64,000 nucleotides of DNA, from positions 78,721 to 142,720 of the forward strand of contig QHYZ01000049.1 of assembly GCA_003225295.1 (NCBI GenBank), written 5' to 3'. Below the pieces are notes generated by a model. It was given only the letters and a program-made list of their open reading frames with translations. It was not told the DNA's origin and made no database searches. Source of the stretch: Acidobacteriota bacterium. Lineage in GTDB: Bacteria > Acidobacteriota > Terriglobia > Acidiferrales > UBA7541. Made by a program: the position numbers and the translations under genes. Shown here one piece after another: positions 1 through 9,098 of the stretch (the stretch's first letter is position 1; every line of letters begins with the position of its first letter).

Positions 1-579
1 TTTGCGGCGCATGGGGCGAACGCGGGAATCAGCACGCTCGGCTATCGCGAAGCGGAAGAGGTGCGCGTGGCGGTCGATCTCCTGGCCGCGCGGCCGGATT
101 TGGACCCCACGCGGTTCGGGCTTTGGGGCTATAATCTCGGCGCCTACGCGGCGATGCGCGAAGCCGAAAGCGACAAGCGGATTCGCGCCCTGGTGCTGGA
201 CTCGGTGTATGACCAGCCGCAACAGATGGTCAAAGTGGGGGTGGAGCGCAACGGCCTAGGCGGTTTTCCGTTCATGGTCCGCGCGGCGGAGTTCAGCTTT
301 GGGTACTTGAACTACGCGCACCGCGATGACCCGCCTCTTTCCCGGAAGTTGATTACGTTGCTCGGCGTCCCGACGCTGTACATTCAGGCGCTGGACGATC
401 CGGAGCTCGCCGAGAGTACCCGGCAGATGTTTCTGAAGGCGGCGGAGCCGCGTGAGCAGGCCATCATCCCCCATGGGAACTTTGTCAGCTTGAACGACGA
501 AGACAAGCGCAGCTACGAAAACCGCGTCGTGTCCTTCTTTCTGGTTAGGTTGCCCGCAACGGGGAAAGCTGTCCGCTAA
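1..579 (+). CDS. alpha/beta-hydrolase fold protein, 5' truncated, catalytic Ser replaced
   Basis: The reading frame is open from base 1, so the N-terminus lies outside the window. The visible 192 residues look like the C-terminal two thirds of an alpha/beta hydrolase of the dienelactone hydrolase/acyl-peptidase type: a nucleophile elbow after a beta strand (LWGYNLGAYAAM), an acid loop (QALDDPELAES) and a late His (IPHGNF). The elbow reads G-Y-N-L-G, with Asn where the Ser nucleophile of the G-x-S-x-G signature belongs, so ordinary esterase chemistry is doubtful. The stop overlaps the 3' end of the convergent glycosyltransferase gene by four bases. Substrate unknown. Confidence 0.75.
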   Translation, partial: FAAHGANAGISTLGYREAEEVRVAVDLLAARPDLDPTRFGLWGYNLGAYAAMREAESDKRIRALVLDSVYDQPQQMVKVGVERNGLGGFPFMVRAAEFSFGYLNYAHRDDPPLSRKLITLLGVPTLYIQALDDPELAESTRQMFLKAAEPREQAIIPHGNFVSLNDEDKRSYENRVVSFFLVRLPATGKAVR

Positions 580-2237
580 TCGACACCCGGGTCCTTGCAA
601 ACCACTGGTTCAGAAAACCTATCCGATTCCGTGACGAATATGCAGTCCATGCCCTGGGTCCAATTGTCCCCGCCCATGCTCTTATGCCCAAACACCCAGC
701 CTGGCTGCCGACGATCTCGAGACCACGTAGGTACCTCCCGGCGCATGTAGAAATTCAGACCGTACTGATCACCGCGACTCAGCCTCCAGCTTGAGGTTCG
801 ACTGGGTGCAAAATCTGCCCAGTGGTTCCTGGCAGCTTGAACGCTGGAGCGAACTGAAAGACCTTGGATGTCGGGTTGTTTAAGAGCGCGGTGGATGGCG
901 GTGATAGAGAAGAGCACGGCCACCAGCACCGTCAAGAAAGCAACTTGTGGACGGTTCGACAAGGCCAGAATGAGAGTGAAAAATCCGGCGAGTGCCGAGA
1001 GGGAGGCCCACAGCAGTGACGTCTGCTGTAAAAGAGGTCCACTGTCGGCGGGACCTAGCAGCTGGACATACCACCGCGCCCCAGCAGGAACCATAAGCAA
1101 CATGGCCAGGAATATGGCGGCCCAGCGGGCAGCAGCCAAAGATCGCTGAATTCCTAACGTGAGATTTCGGGCCACCAGAGCTGCCAACGCTGGCAACGTC
1201 GGGAGAGCATAACCGGGGAGTTTGGATCGCGAGAAGCTGAAGAATAGCAGTGGGAGAAGAACCCAGAAAGCGAAAAAAAACGATTTTGATTGTGTACGCC
1301 GGCTCTCGGGGAAACTGTAAACCGCATCGCTAACCACACCCACAAGAAGCACACTCCAAGGAAAAATCGCGATCAGAATGACAGGAAGGTAATACCAGAA
1401 AGGCTGGAGGTGTTGGAATTCGGGAGTGAGGTAGCGCTTGAAATTGTGGTCGATGATGAAGATACGGAAGAAATCGGGGTTGCGGCGGGCGCAGAGGATG
1501 TACCAAGGAAGAGAGGTGAGGCAGAAGGACACGAGAGCTGCGGGATGAAAAAGGCCCAGGGCGTCGCGCCAGCGCTTGGTAAGGAGCGCCCAGGAAAATA
1601 TGGCACCGCCGGAGAGAATGACGGCCACCGGGCCTTTCGCAAGGACGGCCAGCCCAAGGGAAAAACCGAAAAGGACAAGGGCGACCCACGGCGTTTGTGG
1701 AATGACGGGAGAATTCTCGTTTCGCGTGAGGCCCAGTACGACGGCGGCGCAAACCATGGCCATCGTGAGCATGCCGCTGAAAGGCATATCCGTGGCGGCG
1801 GCGTGCGAGAAGCCGATCATTCCGACGGTGGTCGGAAGCAGAAGAAGCAGCCAGCGAGCGGTTTCCGCGCCGTACAGACGAAAGGCCACCCACGCTAGCC
1901 CCAGGGTGGAAAGTAGCGCAGAGATCGCGCTGGGCAAACGCGCCGAGGCTTCGCTCACGCCGAAGAGCTTGAAGCAAAGCGCGGCGCCCCAGTAGTAGAG
2001 AACCGGCTTTTCGAACCAGGGCTTTCCGTAGAGGCGCGGCGTGACCCAGTCGCCGGTCTCCGCCATGTCGCGCGCGATCCAGGCGTAGCGCGGCTCGTCA
2101 GGTCCGACGAAGCCGATCGCGCCGAGATGGCTGAAGTAGCAGACGTAGAGGGTCGCCGCGATGAGCATGGCCCAACCGACTCTTCGGGCGGTGCTGGCGC
2201 GCGGGTTCTTGGCCATGGAAGCAGTTGTTTCGGTCAC
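576..2237 (-). CDS. ArnT/PMT-like membrane glycosyltransferase (GT39/GT83 superfamily)
   Basis: This 553-residue polytopic membrane protein has a cytoplasmic N-terminus, a first membrane segment at about residues 20-40, and then the family block PDEPRYAWIARDM...GDWVTP...WFEKPVLYYW. That block carries the acidic catalytic pair of the lipid-linked sugar transferases related to ArnT and protein O-mannosyltransferases. Roughly ten further hydrophobic helices follow, then a soluble C-terminal tail. Such enzymes move a sugar from a polyprenyl-phosphate donor to lipid A or protein on the periplasmic side. The start used is a GTG; an ATG seven codons further in is equally possible, and neither has a strong ribosome site. 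The next genes make lipid A, which fits a lipid A-modifying role, but the acceptor cannot be read from sequence. Confidence 0.8.
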   Translation of the reverse strand: MTETTASMAKNPRASTARRVGWAMLIAATLYVCYFSHLGAIGFVGPDEPRYAWIARDMAETGDWVTPRLYGKPWFEKPVLYYWGAALCFKLFGVSEASARLPSAISALLSTLGLAWVAFRLYGAETARWLLLLLPTTVGMIGFSHAAATDMPFSGMLTMAMVCAAVVLGLTRNENSPVIPQTPWVALVLFGFSLGLAVLAKGPVAVILSGGAIFSWALLTKRWRDALGLFHPAALVSFCLTSLPWYILCARRNPDFFRIFIIDHNFKRYLTPEFQHLQPFWYYLPVILIAIFPWSVLLVGVVSDAVYSFPESRRTQSKSFFFAFWVLLPLLFFSFSRSKLPGYALPTLPALAALVARNLTLGIQRSLAAARWAAIFLAMLLMVPAGARWYVQLLGPADSGPLLQQTSLLWASLSALAGFFTLILALSNRPQVAFLTVLVAVLFSITAIHRALKQPDIQGLSVRSSVQAARNHWADFAPSRTSSWRLSRGDQYGLNFYMRREVPTWSRDRRQPGWVFGHKSMGGDNWTQGMDCIFVTESDRFSEPVVCKDPGVD

Positions 2238-2331
2238 GGAAAAGTGAGTCTAACATCGAAGCACTATCTTCTAGCCACAGACCTCTTGCATACTGTCGCT
2301 CGGCGAGAAAAAGCGCGACCTTGGATAAGTG

Positions 2332-3240
2332 ATGAAAGAATGGATCGAATACGCAGCGGTGTGGGTCATCCTGAAAGGGCTGGGTGTGTTGCCGCGTTCC
2401 CTGGCACGGAGTCTTGCCGCAGGAGTGGTGCACCTTTTCTATGCGCTGCTGCCCGAATTGAGGAAAACCGCGGAAGTGAATTTGCGCATTGCTTTTCCGG
2501 AGTGGAGCGGCGCGCAGCGCAAGGCCGTCGTGCGTGGAATGCTGCGGAATTTGGGTTGGATGGCGGCGGAGCTCGCCCGGTTTCCGAAATATTCAAAAGA
2601 GAATATCGAGCAGATTGTCATGCTCGACGGACATGAAAACTTCCTGGAAGGGCAGCGGCGCGGCAAAGGCGTGCTCTATCTGACGGGGCACATCGGCGCG
2701 TGGGAGCTTTCTTCTTTTGCACACGCGCTCTACGGATTTCCGCTGCACTACATGGCGCGGCGAATCGACAACCAGAGGATCGATGCACTGGTAAATGGTT
2801 ACCGGTGTTTGTCGGGGAATCGCCCGATTTTCAAGAACGAATCGGCGCGCGTGATGCTGAAGATATTGAAAGAAGCCGGAACCGTGGGGATTCTGGCGGA
2901 TCAAAACACCATGCCGGAGGAAGCGATGTTTGTGGATTTCTTTGGAAAGAAGGCCGGAACCACCACGGGGATTGCACGCGTGGCGTTGCATACCGGCGCG
3001 GCGGTCGTGCCGGGATATGCCATTTGGGATGAGCGCAGCCAAAAATACCGGTTGCGTTTCGAGCCGCCGGTGGAGTTGATTCGCACAGGTGACGCCGAGC
3101 GGGACGTCTTGGAGAATACGCAAAGATTTACAAGCGTGATCGAAGAAATTGTCCGGAAGTATCCGGAGCAATGGATCTGGGTGCACGGGCGGTGGAACAC
3201 CAGGCCGAAGGGCGAGCCATCGTTGTACGATTTCCACTGA
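2332..3240 (+). CDS. LpxL/HtrB-family lipid A (Kdo2-lipid IVA) acyltransferase-like protein
   Basis: This 302-residue protein belongs to the bacterial lysophospholipid/lipid A late acyltransferase family. Its N-terminal hydrophobic anchor is at about residues 10-40. The catalytic H-x4-E motif is seen as THE block TGHIGAWE (His120, Glu125), followed by the conserved ARRIDN and VGILADQN blocks and a C-terminal [11 protein letters not shown] motif. These enzymes add a secondary acyl chain to lipid A at the inner membrane. A GTG immediately precedes the ATG used here. The lpxD gene starts nine bases after its stop, so the two are probably co-transcribed. The acyl donor and position are not predictable. 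Confidence 0.85.
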   Translation: MKEWIEYAAVWVILKGLGVLPRSLARSLAAGVVHLFYALLPELRKTAEVNLRIAFPEWSGAQRKAVVRGMLRNLGWMAAELARFPKYSKENIEQIVMLDGHENFLEGQRRGKGVLYLTGHIGAWELSSFAHALYGFPLHYMARRIDNQRIDALVNGYRCLSGNRPIFKNESARVMLKILKEAGTVGILADQNTMPEEAMFVDFFGKKAGTTTGIARVALHTGAAVVPGYAIWDERSQKYRLRFEPPVELIRTGDAERDVLENTQRFTSVIEEIVRKYPEQWIWVHGRWNTRPKGEPSLYDFH

Positions 3241-3248
3241 GGTTGACA

Positions 3249-4268
3249 ATGAGACGAACTGCACGGGAACTGGCTGTAGCCGTTAGCGCAACGCTGGAAG
3301 GCGACGCCGAGGTCGAAATTGGCGGAGTTGCCGCGCCGGAGCGCGCGGGAACGCGGGACTTGATCTATGTGGAATCTGCGAAGCATGCGCAACGGGCCGC
3401 GGCTTCGGCTTCGATCATTGCCATTGCGGCTGAAGGAATAGCGCTGCCGGGCAAAACGGTATTGCGCAGCGCGCAACCCAAGATGGCGTTCGCGCGGGCC
3501 GCCGAGCTGCTGCTCGGGCGCACCCCGATTGCCTCGGGGATTCATCCGACGGCGATCATCGCGCCGCTCTCGCGCGTAGCGCCGGAAGTGAGTATCGGGC
3601 CGTATGCCGTGATTGGCGAAGATACACACGTCGGCACCGGCACGCAGATCGGCGCACACGCGGTGATCGGCGCGGGCTGCTGGATCGGTGAGAATTGCCG
3701 AATTCACGCGCGGGTCACGCTGTATGGAGGCGTACGGCTGGGGAGTCGCGTGGAGATTCATTCAGGCGCGGTGATTGGAGCGGAGGGTTTCGGTTACGCG
3801 TTTGGTGAGGGGAAGCACTGGAAGTTTCCCCAGGTGGGGATCGTGGAGATTGGCGATGACGTGGAGATCGGAGCGAACACCACGATCGATCGCGGTTCGC
3901 TCGATGACACGCGCATCGCGGAAGGCGTGAAACTGGACAATCTGGTGCACGTGGGGCACAACTGTCAAATCGGGGCGCATACCGTGATTGCCGCCCAGGC
4001 AGGCTTGTCGGGGTCGTGCCTAGTTGGAAAGCGCGTGGTTGTGGGCGGGCAGGCCGGCTTTGGCGAGCGCTGCAAACTAGAGGACGGGTCGGTAATCGGC
4101 GGACAATCCGGGGTGCTGGGAGGAAAAACCGTTCGCAGTGGTCAGACAGTTTGGGGAACACCGGCTCGTTCACTGGCAAAATTCAAAGAGCTGTTCGCAT
4201 GGTATGGCCGGCTTCCGCAATTGGCCGCGCGCATCGAGGGGTTAGAGGAAAAGCTTGGCGGAAAATGA
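3249..4268 (+). CDS. lpxD: UDP-3-O-acylglucosamine N-acyltransferase LpxD
   Basis: LpxD transfers a 3-hydroxyacyl chain from ACP to the 2-amino group of UDP-3-O-acyl-glucosamine, the third committed lipid A step, in the cytosol. The 339-residue protein has the LpxD N-terminal uridine-binding domain (about 1-100). It is followed by a long left-handed beta helix of hexapeptide repeats (about 105-320; for example [43 protein letters not shown]), where the His of VHVGHN is the expected catalytic base. The frame is open 26 codons upstream, but that part lies inside the preceding gene, so the ATG at 3249 is preferred. The 3' end overlaps the next gene by 14 bases. Confidence 0.93.
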   Translation: MRRTARELAVAVSATLEGDAEVEIGGVAAPERAGTRDLIYVESAKHAQRAAASASIIAIAAEGIALPGKTVLRSAQPKMAFARAAELLLGRTPIASGIHPTAIIAPLSRVAPEVSIGPYAVIGEDTHVGTGTQIGAHAVIGAGCWIGENCRIHARVTLYGGVRLGSRVEIHSGAVIGAEGFGYAFGEGKHWKFPQVGIVEIGDDVEIGANTTIDRGSLDDTRIAEGVKLDNLVHVGHNCQIGAHTVIAAQAGLSGSCLVGKRVVVGGQAGFGERCKLEDGSVIGGQSGVLGGKTVRSGQTVWGTPARSLAKFKELFAWYGRLPQLAARIEGLEEKLGGK

Positions 4269-4941
4269 CAAAAAATCGCCCAGCCGGTGGCGCTTGATCG
4301 TTGTTGGCGGGCACACGCGCAGCATTGGCAAGACGCAACTGGTATGCGACGTTATCTCCGCGTTTCGTCCCGCGAACTGGATCGCCGGGAAAATCACCCA
4401 GTATGGGCACGGCGTGTGCGCGCAGAACGGAGAGAATTGCGGTTGCGCGCCGGAGGAACACGTCTGCGCCATCCATTGGGAAACGCAAGCGGACACCGGA
4501 ACGGACAGCGCCCGTTTTCTGGCCGCTGGGGCCCATCGTTCGTTCTGGCTACGGACGAAACAAGGATTTCTTGCCGAAGGCCTGCCGCTTCTGAGGGCCG
4601 CGCTCCAACAGACGATCGAAGCTGGTGCCACGGAACTTCGGCCGGTGATCGTAGAGAGCAATTCCTTGCTGCAATTCCTCAAACCCAGCTTGTATCTTGC
4701 TGTGGTCGATCCGGGGAAAGAAGATTTCAAGGATTCGGCTCGCATGGCACTGGACCGCGCGGATGCTCTAGTGCTCCGGGGATCGTCGCACAGTTTCCCA
4801 TCGAGGGGACCAGCGTGGGTGAAGCTCCAATTGCTTCGAGCAAGACCATCGGTATCGCAAGGCGAGGGTGAGCCCCTGCCCGAGCCTCTCCGCTTGCTCG
4901 TTCAGCGAATGCTGGAGGGGCCCGCCAGTGTTTCGATTTGA
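4255..4941 (+). CDS. P-loop nucleotide-binding protein with a Cys cluster, MobB-like
   Basis: This 228-residue protein starts at a TTG inside the 3' end of lpxD, which suggests translational coupling. Residues 18-27 ([10 protein letters not shown]) form a Walker A loop after a beta strand, as in MobB/HypB-type GTPases and dethiobiotin synthetase-like proteins. Cysteines at about 55, 62, 64 and 71 make a C-x6-C-x-C-x6-C cluster that could bind metal or an Fe-S centre. A second acidic strand (VIVES) is placed like a Walker B. The function is not known. The link to lipid A genes upstream and hopanoid genes downstream may be only positional. The closest label is a molybdopterin-guanine dinucleotide synthesis protein B-like adaptor, held with low confidence. 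Confidence 0.6.
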   Translation: MAENDKKSPSRWRLIVVGGHTRSIGKTQLVCDVISAFRPANWIAGKITQYGHGVCAQNGENCGCAPEEHVCAIHWETQADTGTDSARFLAAGAHRSFWLRTKQGFLAEGLPLLRAALQQTIEAGATELRPVIVESNSLLQFLKPSLYLAVVDPGKEDFKDSARMALDRADALVLRGSSHSFPSRGPAWVKLQLLRARPSVSQGEGEPLPEPLRLLVQRMLEGPASVSI

Positions 4942-4973
4942 CAACGCGGAATTTGGCTACCGCATCTTAGCGG

Positions 4974-5002
4974 TTGACCGTCAACGCGAAGGCGGCGATA
5001 AT
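4974..5002 (+). promoter_or_regulatory. sigma-70-type promoter for the hopanoid operon
   Basis: TTGACC at 4974-4979 and GATAAT at 4997-5002 are separated by exactly 17 bases, giving five of six consensus bases in each box. The element lies in the 208-base gap before shc, about 147 bases upstream of its ATG, in the right orientation. No other convincing feature is visible in this gap. Confidence 0.55.
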
Positions 5003-5149
5003 TTAGTAGTACTCGTGTTACTCGAACCTTAACCGCCGTGCTGTTTTTGTGGGGAAGTGATACGCAGCAAGGCAGTTAAGCTCGTTCAGATGTTGGTTGT
5101 ACCGAGCTGCTGGACACTCCAGCTTGAGTTCCGCTTGGGGGGAGCACTG

Positions 5150-7165
5150 ATGGCTTCATTCGCCCGGATGGGAGAAGAGATTCCCGTTGCACCGGTACCT
5201 GTGCCTTCACAGGAGCAGGATTGGGCGAAGCGTCTGGAAAAGACCATCGAGCGCGGTGCGCATCACCTTCTTTCCATTCAGGCAGAGGAAGGATACTGGC
5301 AGGGCGAGCTCGAGGCGGACACCACCCTGGAATCCGATTACATCTATTACCTGCACGTTTTGGGAAAGGCCGATCCGCAGCGCATTGCCAAGCTCGCAAA
5401 TTATGTGCGCCGCCGGCAGCTCGCCGATGGCGGCTGGTCCATCTATCCCGGTGGGCCTTCCGAGCTCAACGCTACCTGCAAAGCTTATTTTGCCCTGAAG
5501 CTGGCGGGCTGCTCCACCGAAGCGCGGCATATGGTTGAAGCGCGCGAGACGGTCCATCGTCTCGGCGGCCTGGAGCACACCAATTCCTATGTGCGGTTTT
5601 ACCTCGCGCTGATCGGCGCCGTGGGATGGGAATTGGTTCCATCCATTCCGCCGGAGCTGATGCTCCTTCCGAATTGGTGCTATTTCAATATTTACGAAAT
5701 GTCTTCGTGGACGCGCGGCATCGTGATTCCCATGGCCGTGCTGTCCTCGCTGCGGCCCGATTGGCGTTTGCCCGAGCGCGCGCGTGTCGATGAATTGTTC
5801 CAGGACCCCACACGAAAGACCGCGGCGTTTGACTGGAGCAAGCAACTTATCTCCTGGAAAAACGTTTTCCTGGCGCTCGATCGCGGTCTAAAGCTTTACG
5901 AGAAATCGCCCTGGAAGCCGCTGCGCCAGCGCGCATTACGCGAAGCGAAGTCCTGGATGCTGAACCACATCGAGCGTACCGAAGGACTGGCCGCCATCTA
6001 CCCGGCAATGATGAATTCGATTTTCGCGTTGATGGCCTTAGGACACGGCCCGGACGATCCGCTGACCTGGAGGGAAATCAAGGAGTTTTCGCGATTTGAA
6101 GTCGAAGAGGGCGACACCATCCGCATGCAGCCGTGCGTTTCGCCGGTCTGGGATACCTGCATCGCCATGGTCGCTCTGGAAGAAGCCGGCTTGCCGGCGG
6201 ATCATGCTTCACTGGTGAAGGCGGCGGAATGGATGCTCTCGAAGCAAGTGCTCGGGCCGGGCGATTGGCAAGTGAAAAACAAAGACGCCGAACCGGGCGG
6301 CTGGGCCTTCGAATTTCGCAACGATTTTTATCCGGACGTCGACGACACCGCGTTTGTGCTCATGGCGCTCCAGCGCGTGAAGTACCCCGATCCCCAGCGC
6401 ATGGAAGGCGCCATACGCCGCGGAATTCAGTGGCTGCTCAGCATGCAGAACCGTGACGGTGGCTGGGGTGCGTTTGACCGTGACAACGACCAAAACTTCC
6501 TCTGCAACATTCCTTTTGCTGATCACAACGCGATGATCGATCCTTCCACCGCCGATGTCACCGCGCGCGTTGTTGAGTGCCTCGGCAGGTTTGGCTGGCC
6601 CGCGGAACATCCCGTCATTCAGCGCGCCGTGAAATTCCTGCGGAAGGATCAATGCGATGATGGTTCCTGGTTCGGCCGCTGGGGCGTCAACTACGTTTAT
6701 GGAACCAGCGGCGTTTTGCGCGCCTTGGAAACCGTTTCGCTGACCGCGCGCGATTACTGCCAGCGCGCCGTGATGTGGCTTCGCACGGTACAGAAGGCCG
6801 ACGGCAGCTTCGGTGAGTCACTGCGAAGCTATGAGATGCCGTCCACAAAAGGGCAGGGACCGAGCACGCCTTCGCAGACGGCCTGGGGTTTGATCGGGTT
6901 GCTGGCGGGTGCGGATCTCCACGAACCGGCCATCGTCAAAGCGGTTTCCTACCTTGTGCACCAGCAGAAGGAAGATGGCTCCTGGAGCGAGCCGGATTTC
7001 ACCGGCACGGGTTTTCCGGGCGTGTTTTACCTGAAATACCACCTCTACCGGAATTCCTTTCCGGTCTACGCGCTGGCACGCTACTCCAACCAATCGCGCG
7101 GGGCGGATGAGTACCTGGCGCTGAAGTTCCAGCCTAGCCAATTCCGGCTGCGCAGCGGGTTTTAG
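5150..7165 (+). CDS. shc: squalene-hopene cyclase
   Basis: The enzyme cyclises squalene to hopene/hopanol at the inner membrane, the first committed hopanoid step. The 671-residue protein carries the catalytic DxDD motif as DVDD at residues 396-399, several QW repeats (for example QRAVMWLRTVQKADGSFGE, QNRDGGWGAF, QKEDGSW) and the usual (alpha/alpha)6 double-barrel layout. The frame is open 31 codons upstream to a GTG. The ATG at 5150, a few bases after a GGGGGGAG ribosome site, gives the family's usual length and start. It heads a same-strand run of hopanoid genes extending to 15566; the next gene follows after five bases. Confidence 0.95.
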   Translation: MASFARMGEEIPVAPVPVPSQEQDWAKRLEKTIERGAHHLLSIQAEEGYWQGELEADTTLESDYIYYLHVLGKADPQRIAKLANYVRRRQLADGGWSIYPGGPSELNATCKAYFALKLAGCSTEARHMVEARETVHRLGGLEHTNSYVRFYLALIGAVGWELVPSIPPELMLLPNWCYFNIYEMSSWTRGIVIPMAVLSSLRPDWRLPERARVDELFQDPTRKTAAFDWSKQLISWKNVFLALDRGLKLYEKSPWKPLRQRALREAKSWMLNHIERTEGLAAIYPAMMNSIFALMALGHGPDDPLTWREIKEFSRFEVEEGDTIRMQPCVSPVWDTCIAMVALEEAGLPADHASLVKAAEWMLSKQVLGPGDWQVKNKDAEPGGWAFEFRNDFYPDVDDTAFVLMALQRVKYPDPQRMEGAIRRGIQWLLSMQNRDGGWGAFDRDNDQNFLCNIPFADHNAMIDPSTADVTARVVECLGRFGWPAEHPVIQRAVKFLRKDQCDDGSWFGRWGVNYVYGTSGVLRALETVSLTARDYCQRAVMWLRTVQKADGSFGESLRSYEMPSTKGQGPSTPSQTAWGLIGLLAGADLHEPAIVKAVSYLVHQQKEDGSWSEPDFTGTGFPGVFYLKYHLYRNSFPVYALARYSNQSRGADEYLALKFQPSQFRLRSGF

Positions 7166-7170
7166 AGCGC

Positions 7171-7977
7171 ATGATGCGCTTTCCCCTGCGGCTTACTGTG
7201 GACCTCGCCCTGGCCCGGCTCGCGCAGACGTCCGGCGAGAATGCGGCAAGTGCTTCCGTACTTTTGCTCGCTCCCATGGAGCCAGCAAGTCCGTCCGGTC
7301 TCGATTCCAGTGCTCATCATCCCATGGCGCCAAGAGCTGGAACCGAATTACTGGCTCGTGTGCGGAATGCCCCCGCTCCCGTCGTGTGGATCGGGGGAAG
7401 CGAACCTCTTCTCCATCCGGAGATGGGACAGTTGACGCGCTGCATTGCCGGGATTGGCCGTGATGTTTTTCTGGAAACCGACGGCGCTCTTCTTCAGCGG
7501 CGCATTCACGAATTCCGTCCCGTCTCGCGGTTGTTTCTCACCATCCAATGGAACGGGCTCGAACGCTCGCACGACGCTAGGGCGGGGCGGGCGGGCGCGT
7601 TCCAGGCGGCGCTAGAAGGAATGCGCGTTGCGAGGCTCTCCGGTTTCTTGATCTGCGTGCATGCGCGCGTTCACGCGGAGACGGAACTGGGAGAGATGGC
7701 CGAGTCAATCCACTTTGCGCGCTCGCTCGATGTGGATGGCATTGTGATTTCGACCGCGAACCGGAGATCGAACTCCGCGAATCCGGAAGCGGCGGACTTG
7801 CAGCAGAAAATCGTGGAAGCGCGAAAGCTGATCGGGAGCAAGTGGTGGGAATCCTTTTCGCGGCTTGTTGAGCCCTTAGTGAGCGGCCAACGGAACACCA
7901 CGCCAGGTGCCGAAGCGGTCGGCGTCCGTCCCGAACGCGAATCCCACGCCAACCAAGAGAGCGTAAGGGTCGCATGA
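7171..7977 (+). CDS. degenerate HpnH-like radical-SAM-fold protein without the Fe-S cysteines
   Basis: From about residue 60 the protein follows the adenosyl-hopene transferase HpnH: APVVWIGGSEPLLHPE (compare the GGEPLL SAM-binding block), FLETDGALL, a FRP..LFLTIQWNGL strand, an ERSHDARAG segment and DVDGIVIST. However, the N-terminal strand that should carry the radical-SAM CxxxCxxC loop has none. The whole 268-residue protein has only two cysteines, at 91 and 162. HpnH joins adenosine to the hopane side chain, and this copy cannot hold a 4Fe-4S cluster in the normal way. The start lies five bases after shc and the stop overlaps hpnA (ATGA), so it is embedded in the operon and likely expressed. 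It may be a scaffold, a repurposed enzyme or a decaying copy. Confidence 0.65.
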   Translation: MMRFPLRLTVDLALARLAQTSGENAASASVLLLAPMEPASPSGLDSSAHHPMAPRAGTELLARVRNAPAPVVWIGGSEPLLHPEMGQLTRCIAGIGRDVFLETDGALLQRRIHEFRPVSRLFLTIQWNGLERSHDARAGRAGAFQAALEGMRVARLSGFLICVHARVHAETELGEMAESIHFARSLDVDGIVISTANRRSNSANPEAADLQQKIVEARKLIGSKWWESFSRLVEPLVSGQRNTTPGAEAVGVRPERESHANQESVRVA

Positions 7978-9002
7978 CCACGCTGGTTACCGGCGCGGCG
8001 GGCTTTGTTGGCAGCCACGTGACACGGCAATTGGTGGCTCGCGGTGACGAAGTGCGCGTGCTGCTCCGTGCGTCGAGCACCAACCGCGCAATTGCGGATT
8101 TGTCGCTTGAATATGTGACCGGGGACTTGCGCGAACCTGCCTCGCTCGATCGCGCGATGAAGGGCGTCAAGCGCGTCTTTCACGTTGCGGCGGATTATCG
8201 ATTGTGGGCTAGGAGTTCTCAGGAGATTTACGATTCGAACGTTGGCGGCACAAGAAACCTTCTGAGCGCGGCGAAGCGCGCTGGCGTCGAACAGTTGGTC
8301 TACACCAGCACGGTGGCAACCGTTGCCGTCGACCGGCCGCGGTATCCCAATGAATTCACCGACGCCAAGCTGGAAGAAATGGTGGGCCACTACAAGCGCT
8401 CGAAGTGGATGGCGGAAAGGGAAGCGCTGGAAGCCGCGAAAAACGGATTGCCGGTCATTGTGGCCATGCCGACGACGCCGGTAGGGCCGGGCGACTGGAA
8501 GCCGACACCCACCGGAAAGATCATTCTGGATTTTTTGAATGGCAAGATGCCCGGCTATGTGGAGACTGGCTTGAATTTTGTTGGCGTGGAAGAATGCGCG
8601 GCAGGACACCTGCGGGTCGGCGAAAAAGGCAAAGTTGGCGAGCGCTACCTGCTCGGTGGTGAAAACCTCACGCTCAAGCAAATGCTGGACACCCTCGCGA
8701 AGATATCGGGTCTCGACGCGCCGCGGTTGAAAATTCCACATGGACTCGCGCTGGGTGTAGCCTATGCCAATACCGCGTTTGCGCGGCTGGTCGGGCGCGA
8801 GCCGAGCATTCCGGTCGAGGGCGTGAAGATCGCCCGGCACAAAATGTTTGTGGATTGCTCGCGCGCCAAGCGTGAACTTGGATTTCAAGCGGCACCGGTG
8901 GCTGCAGCGCTGGAACGCGCGGTGCGCTGGTACGAAGCGAACGGCTACATCGCCAAGAGCCGCGCCAAGCGCATGGCTCACGCCGCCGTTAGGGTTTTGT
9001 AG
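7974..9002 (+). CDS. hpnA: hopanoid-associated NAD-dependent sugar epimerase HpnA
   Basis: This 342-residue extended short-chain dehydrogenase has GAAGFVGSH at residues 7-15 as the NAD-binding glycine motif and VYTSTVATV followed by YKRSK as the Ser/Tyr-x3-Lys catalytic set. The family's C-terminal substrate half follows (FVGVEECAAGHL, GERYLLGGEN). HpnA is the epimerase-like protein that recurs in hopanoid clusters; its exact step in side-chain sugar processing is unsettled. Its start overlaps the previous stop as ATGA, indicating translational coupling. A 96-base gap with no clear terminator separates it from hpnG. Confidence 0.88.
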   Translation: MTTLVTGAAGFVGSHVTRQLVARGDEVRVLLRASSTNRAIADLSLEYVTGDLREPASLDRAMKGVKRVFHVAADYRLWARSSQEIYDSNVGGTRNLLSAAKRAGVEQLVYTSTVATVAVDRPRYPNEFTDAKLEEMVGHYKRSKWMAEREALEAAKNGLPVIVAMPTTPVGPGDWKPTPTGKIILDFLNGKMPGYVETGLNFVGVEECAAGHLRVGEKGKVGERYLLGGENLTLKQMLDTLAKISGLDAPRLKIPHGLALGVAYANTAFARLVGREPSIPVEGVKIARHKMFVDCSRAKRELGFQAAPVAAALERAVRWYEANGYIAKSRAKRMAHAAVRVL

Positions 9003-9098
9003 CGACCGGGCCAGACTTGTGCCGAGCGTAGCCGAGGGAGACCGGTGCCTTTGTTCTTGTAGCCCGGGACTTTAACCCGACATCTTAAGCCGATAGAT

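Noticed and set aside
1290..1898. Plus-strand frame of 202 codons inside the glycosyltransferase region
   Set aside because: Highly charged translation, antisense to a clear membrane enzyme.
3171..3248. Earlier start of lpxD
   Set aside because: It lies inside the acyltransferase gene and adds non-family residues; the ATG at 3249 matches the LpxD start.
7671..8981. Minus-strand open frame of 436 codons opposite hpnA
   Set aside because: Antisense to hpnA and the HpnH-like gene, Arg/His-rich composition, no family pattern.
9023..9075. Possible repeat or regulatory RNA between hpnA and hpnG (GAGCGTAGCCGAGGGAG, GTAGCCCGGGACTTTAACCCG)
   Set aside because: Only weak pairing, no second copy seen in the window, and no recognised RNA family.
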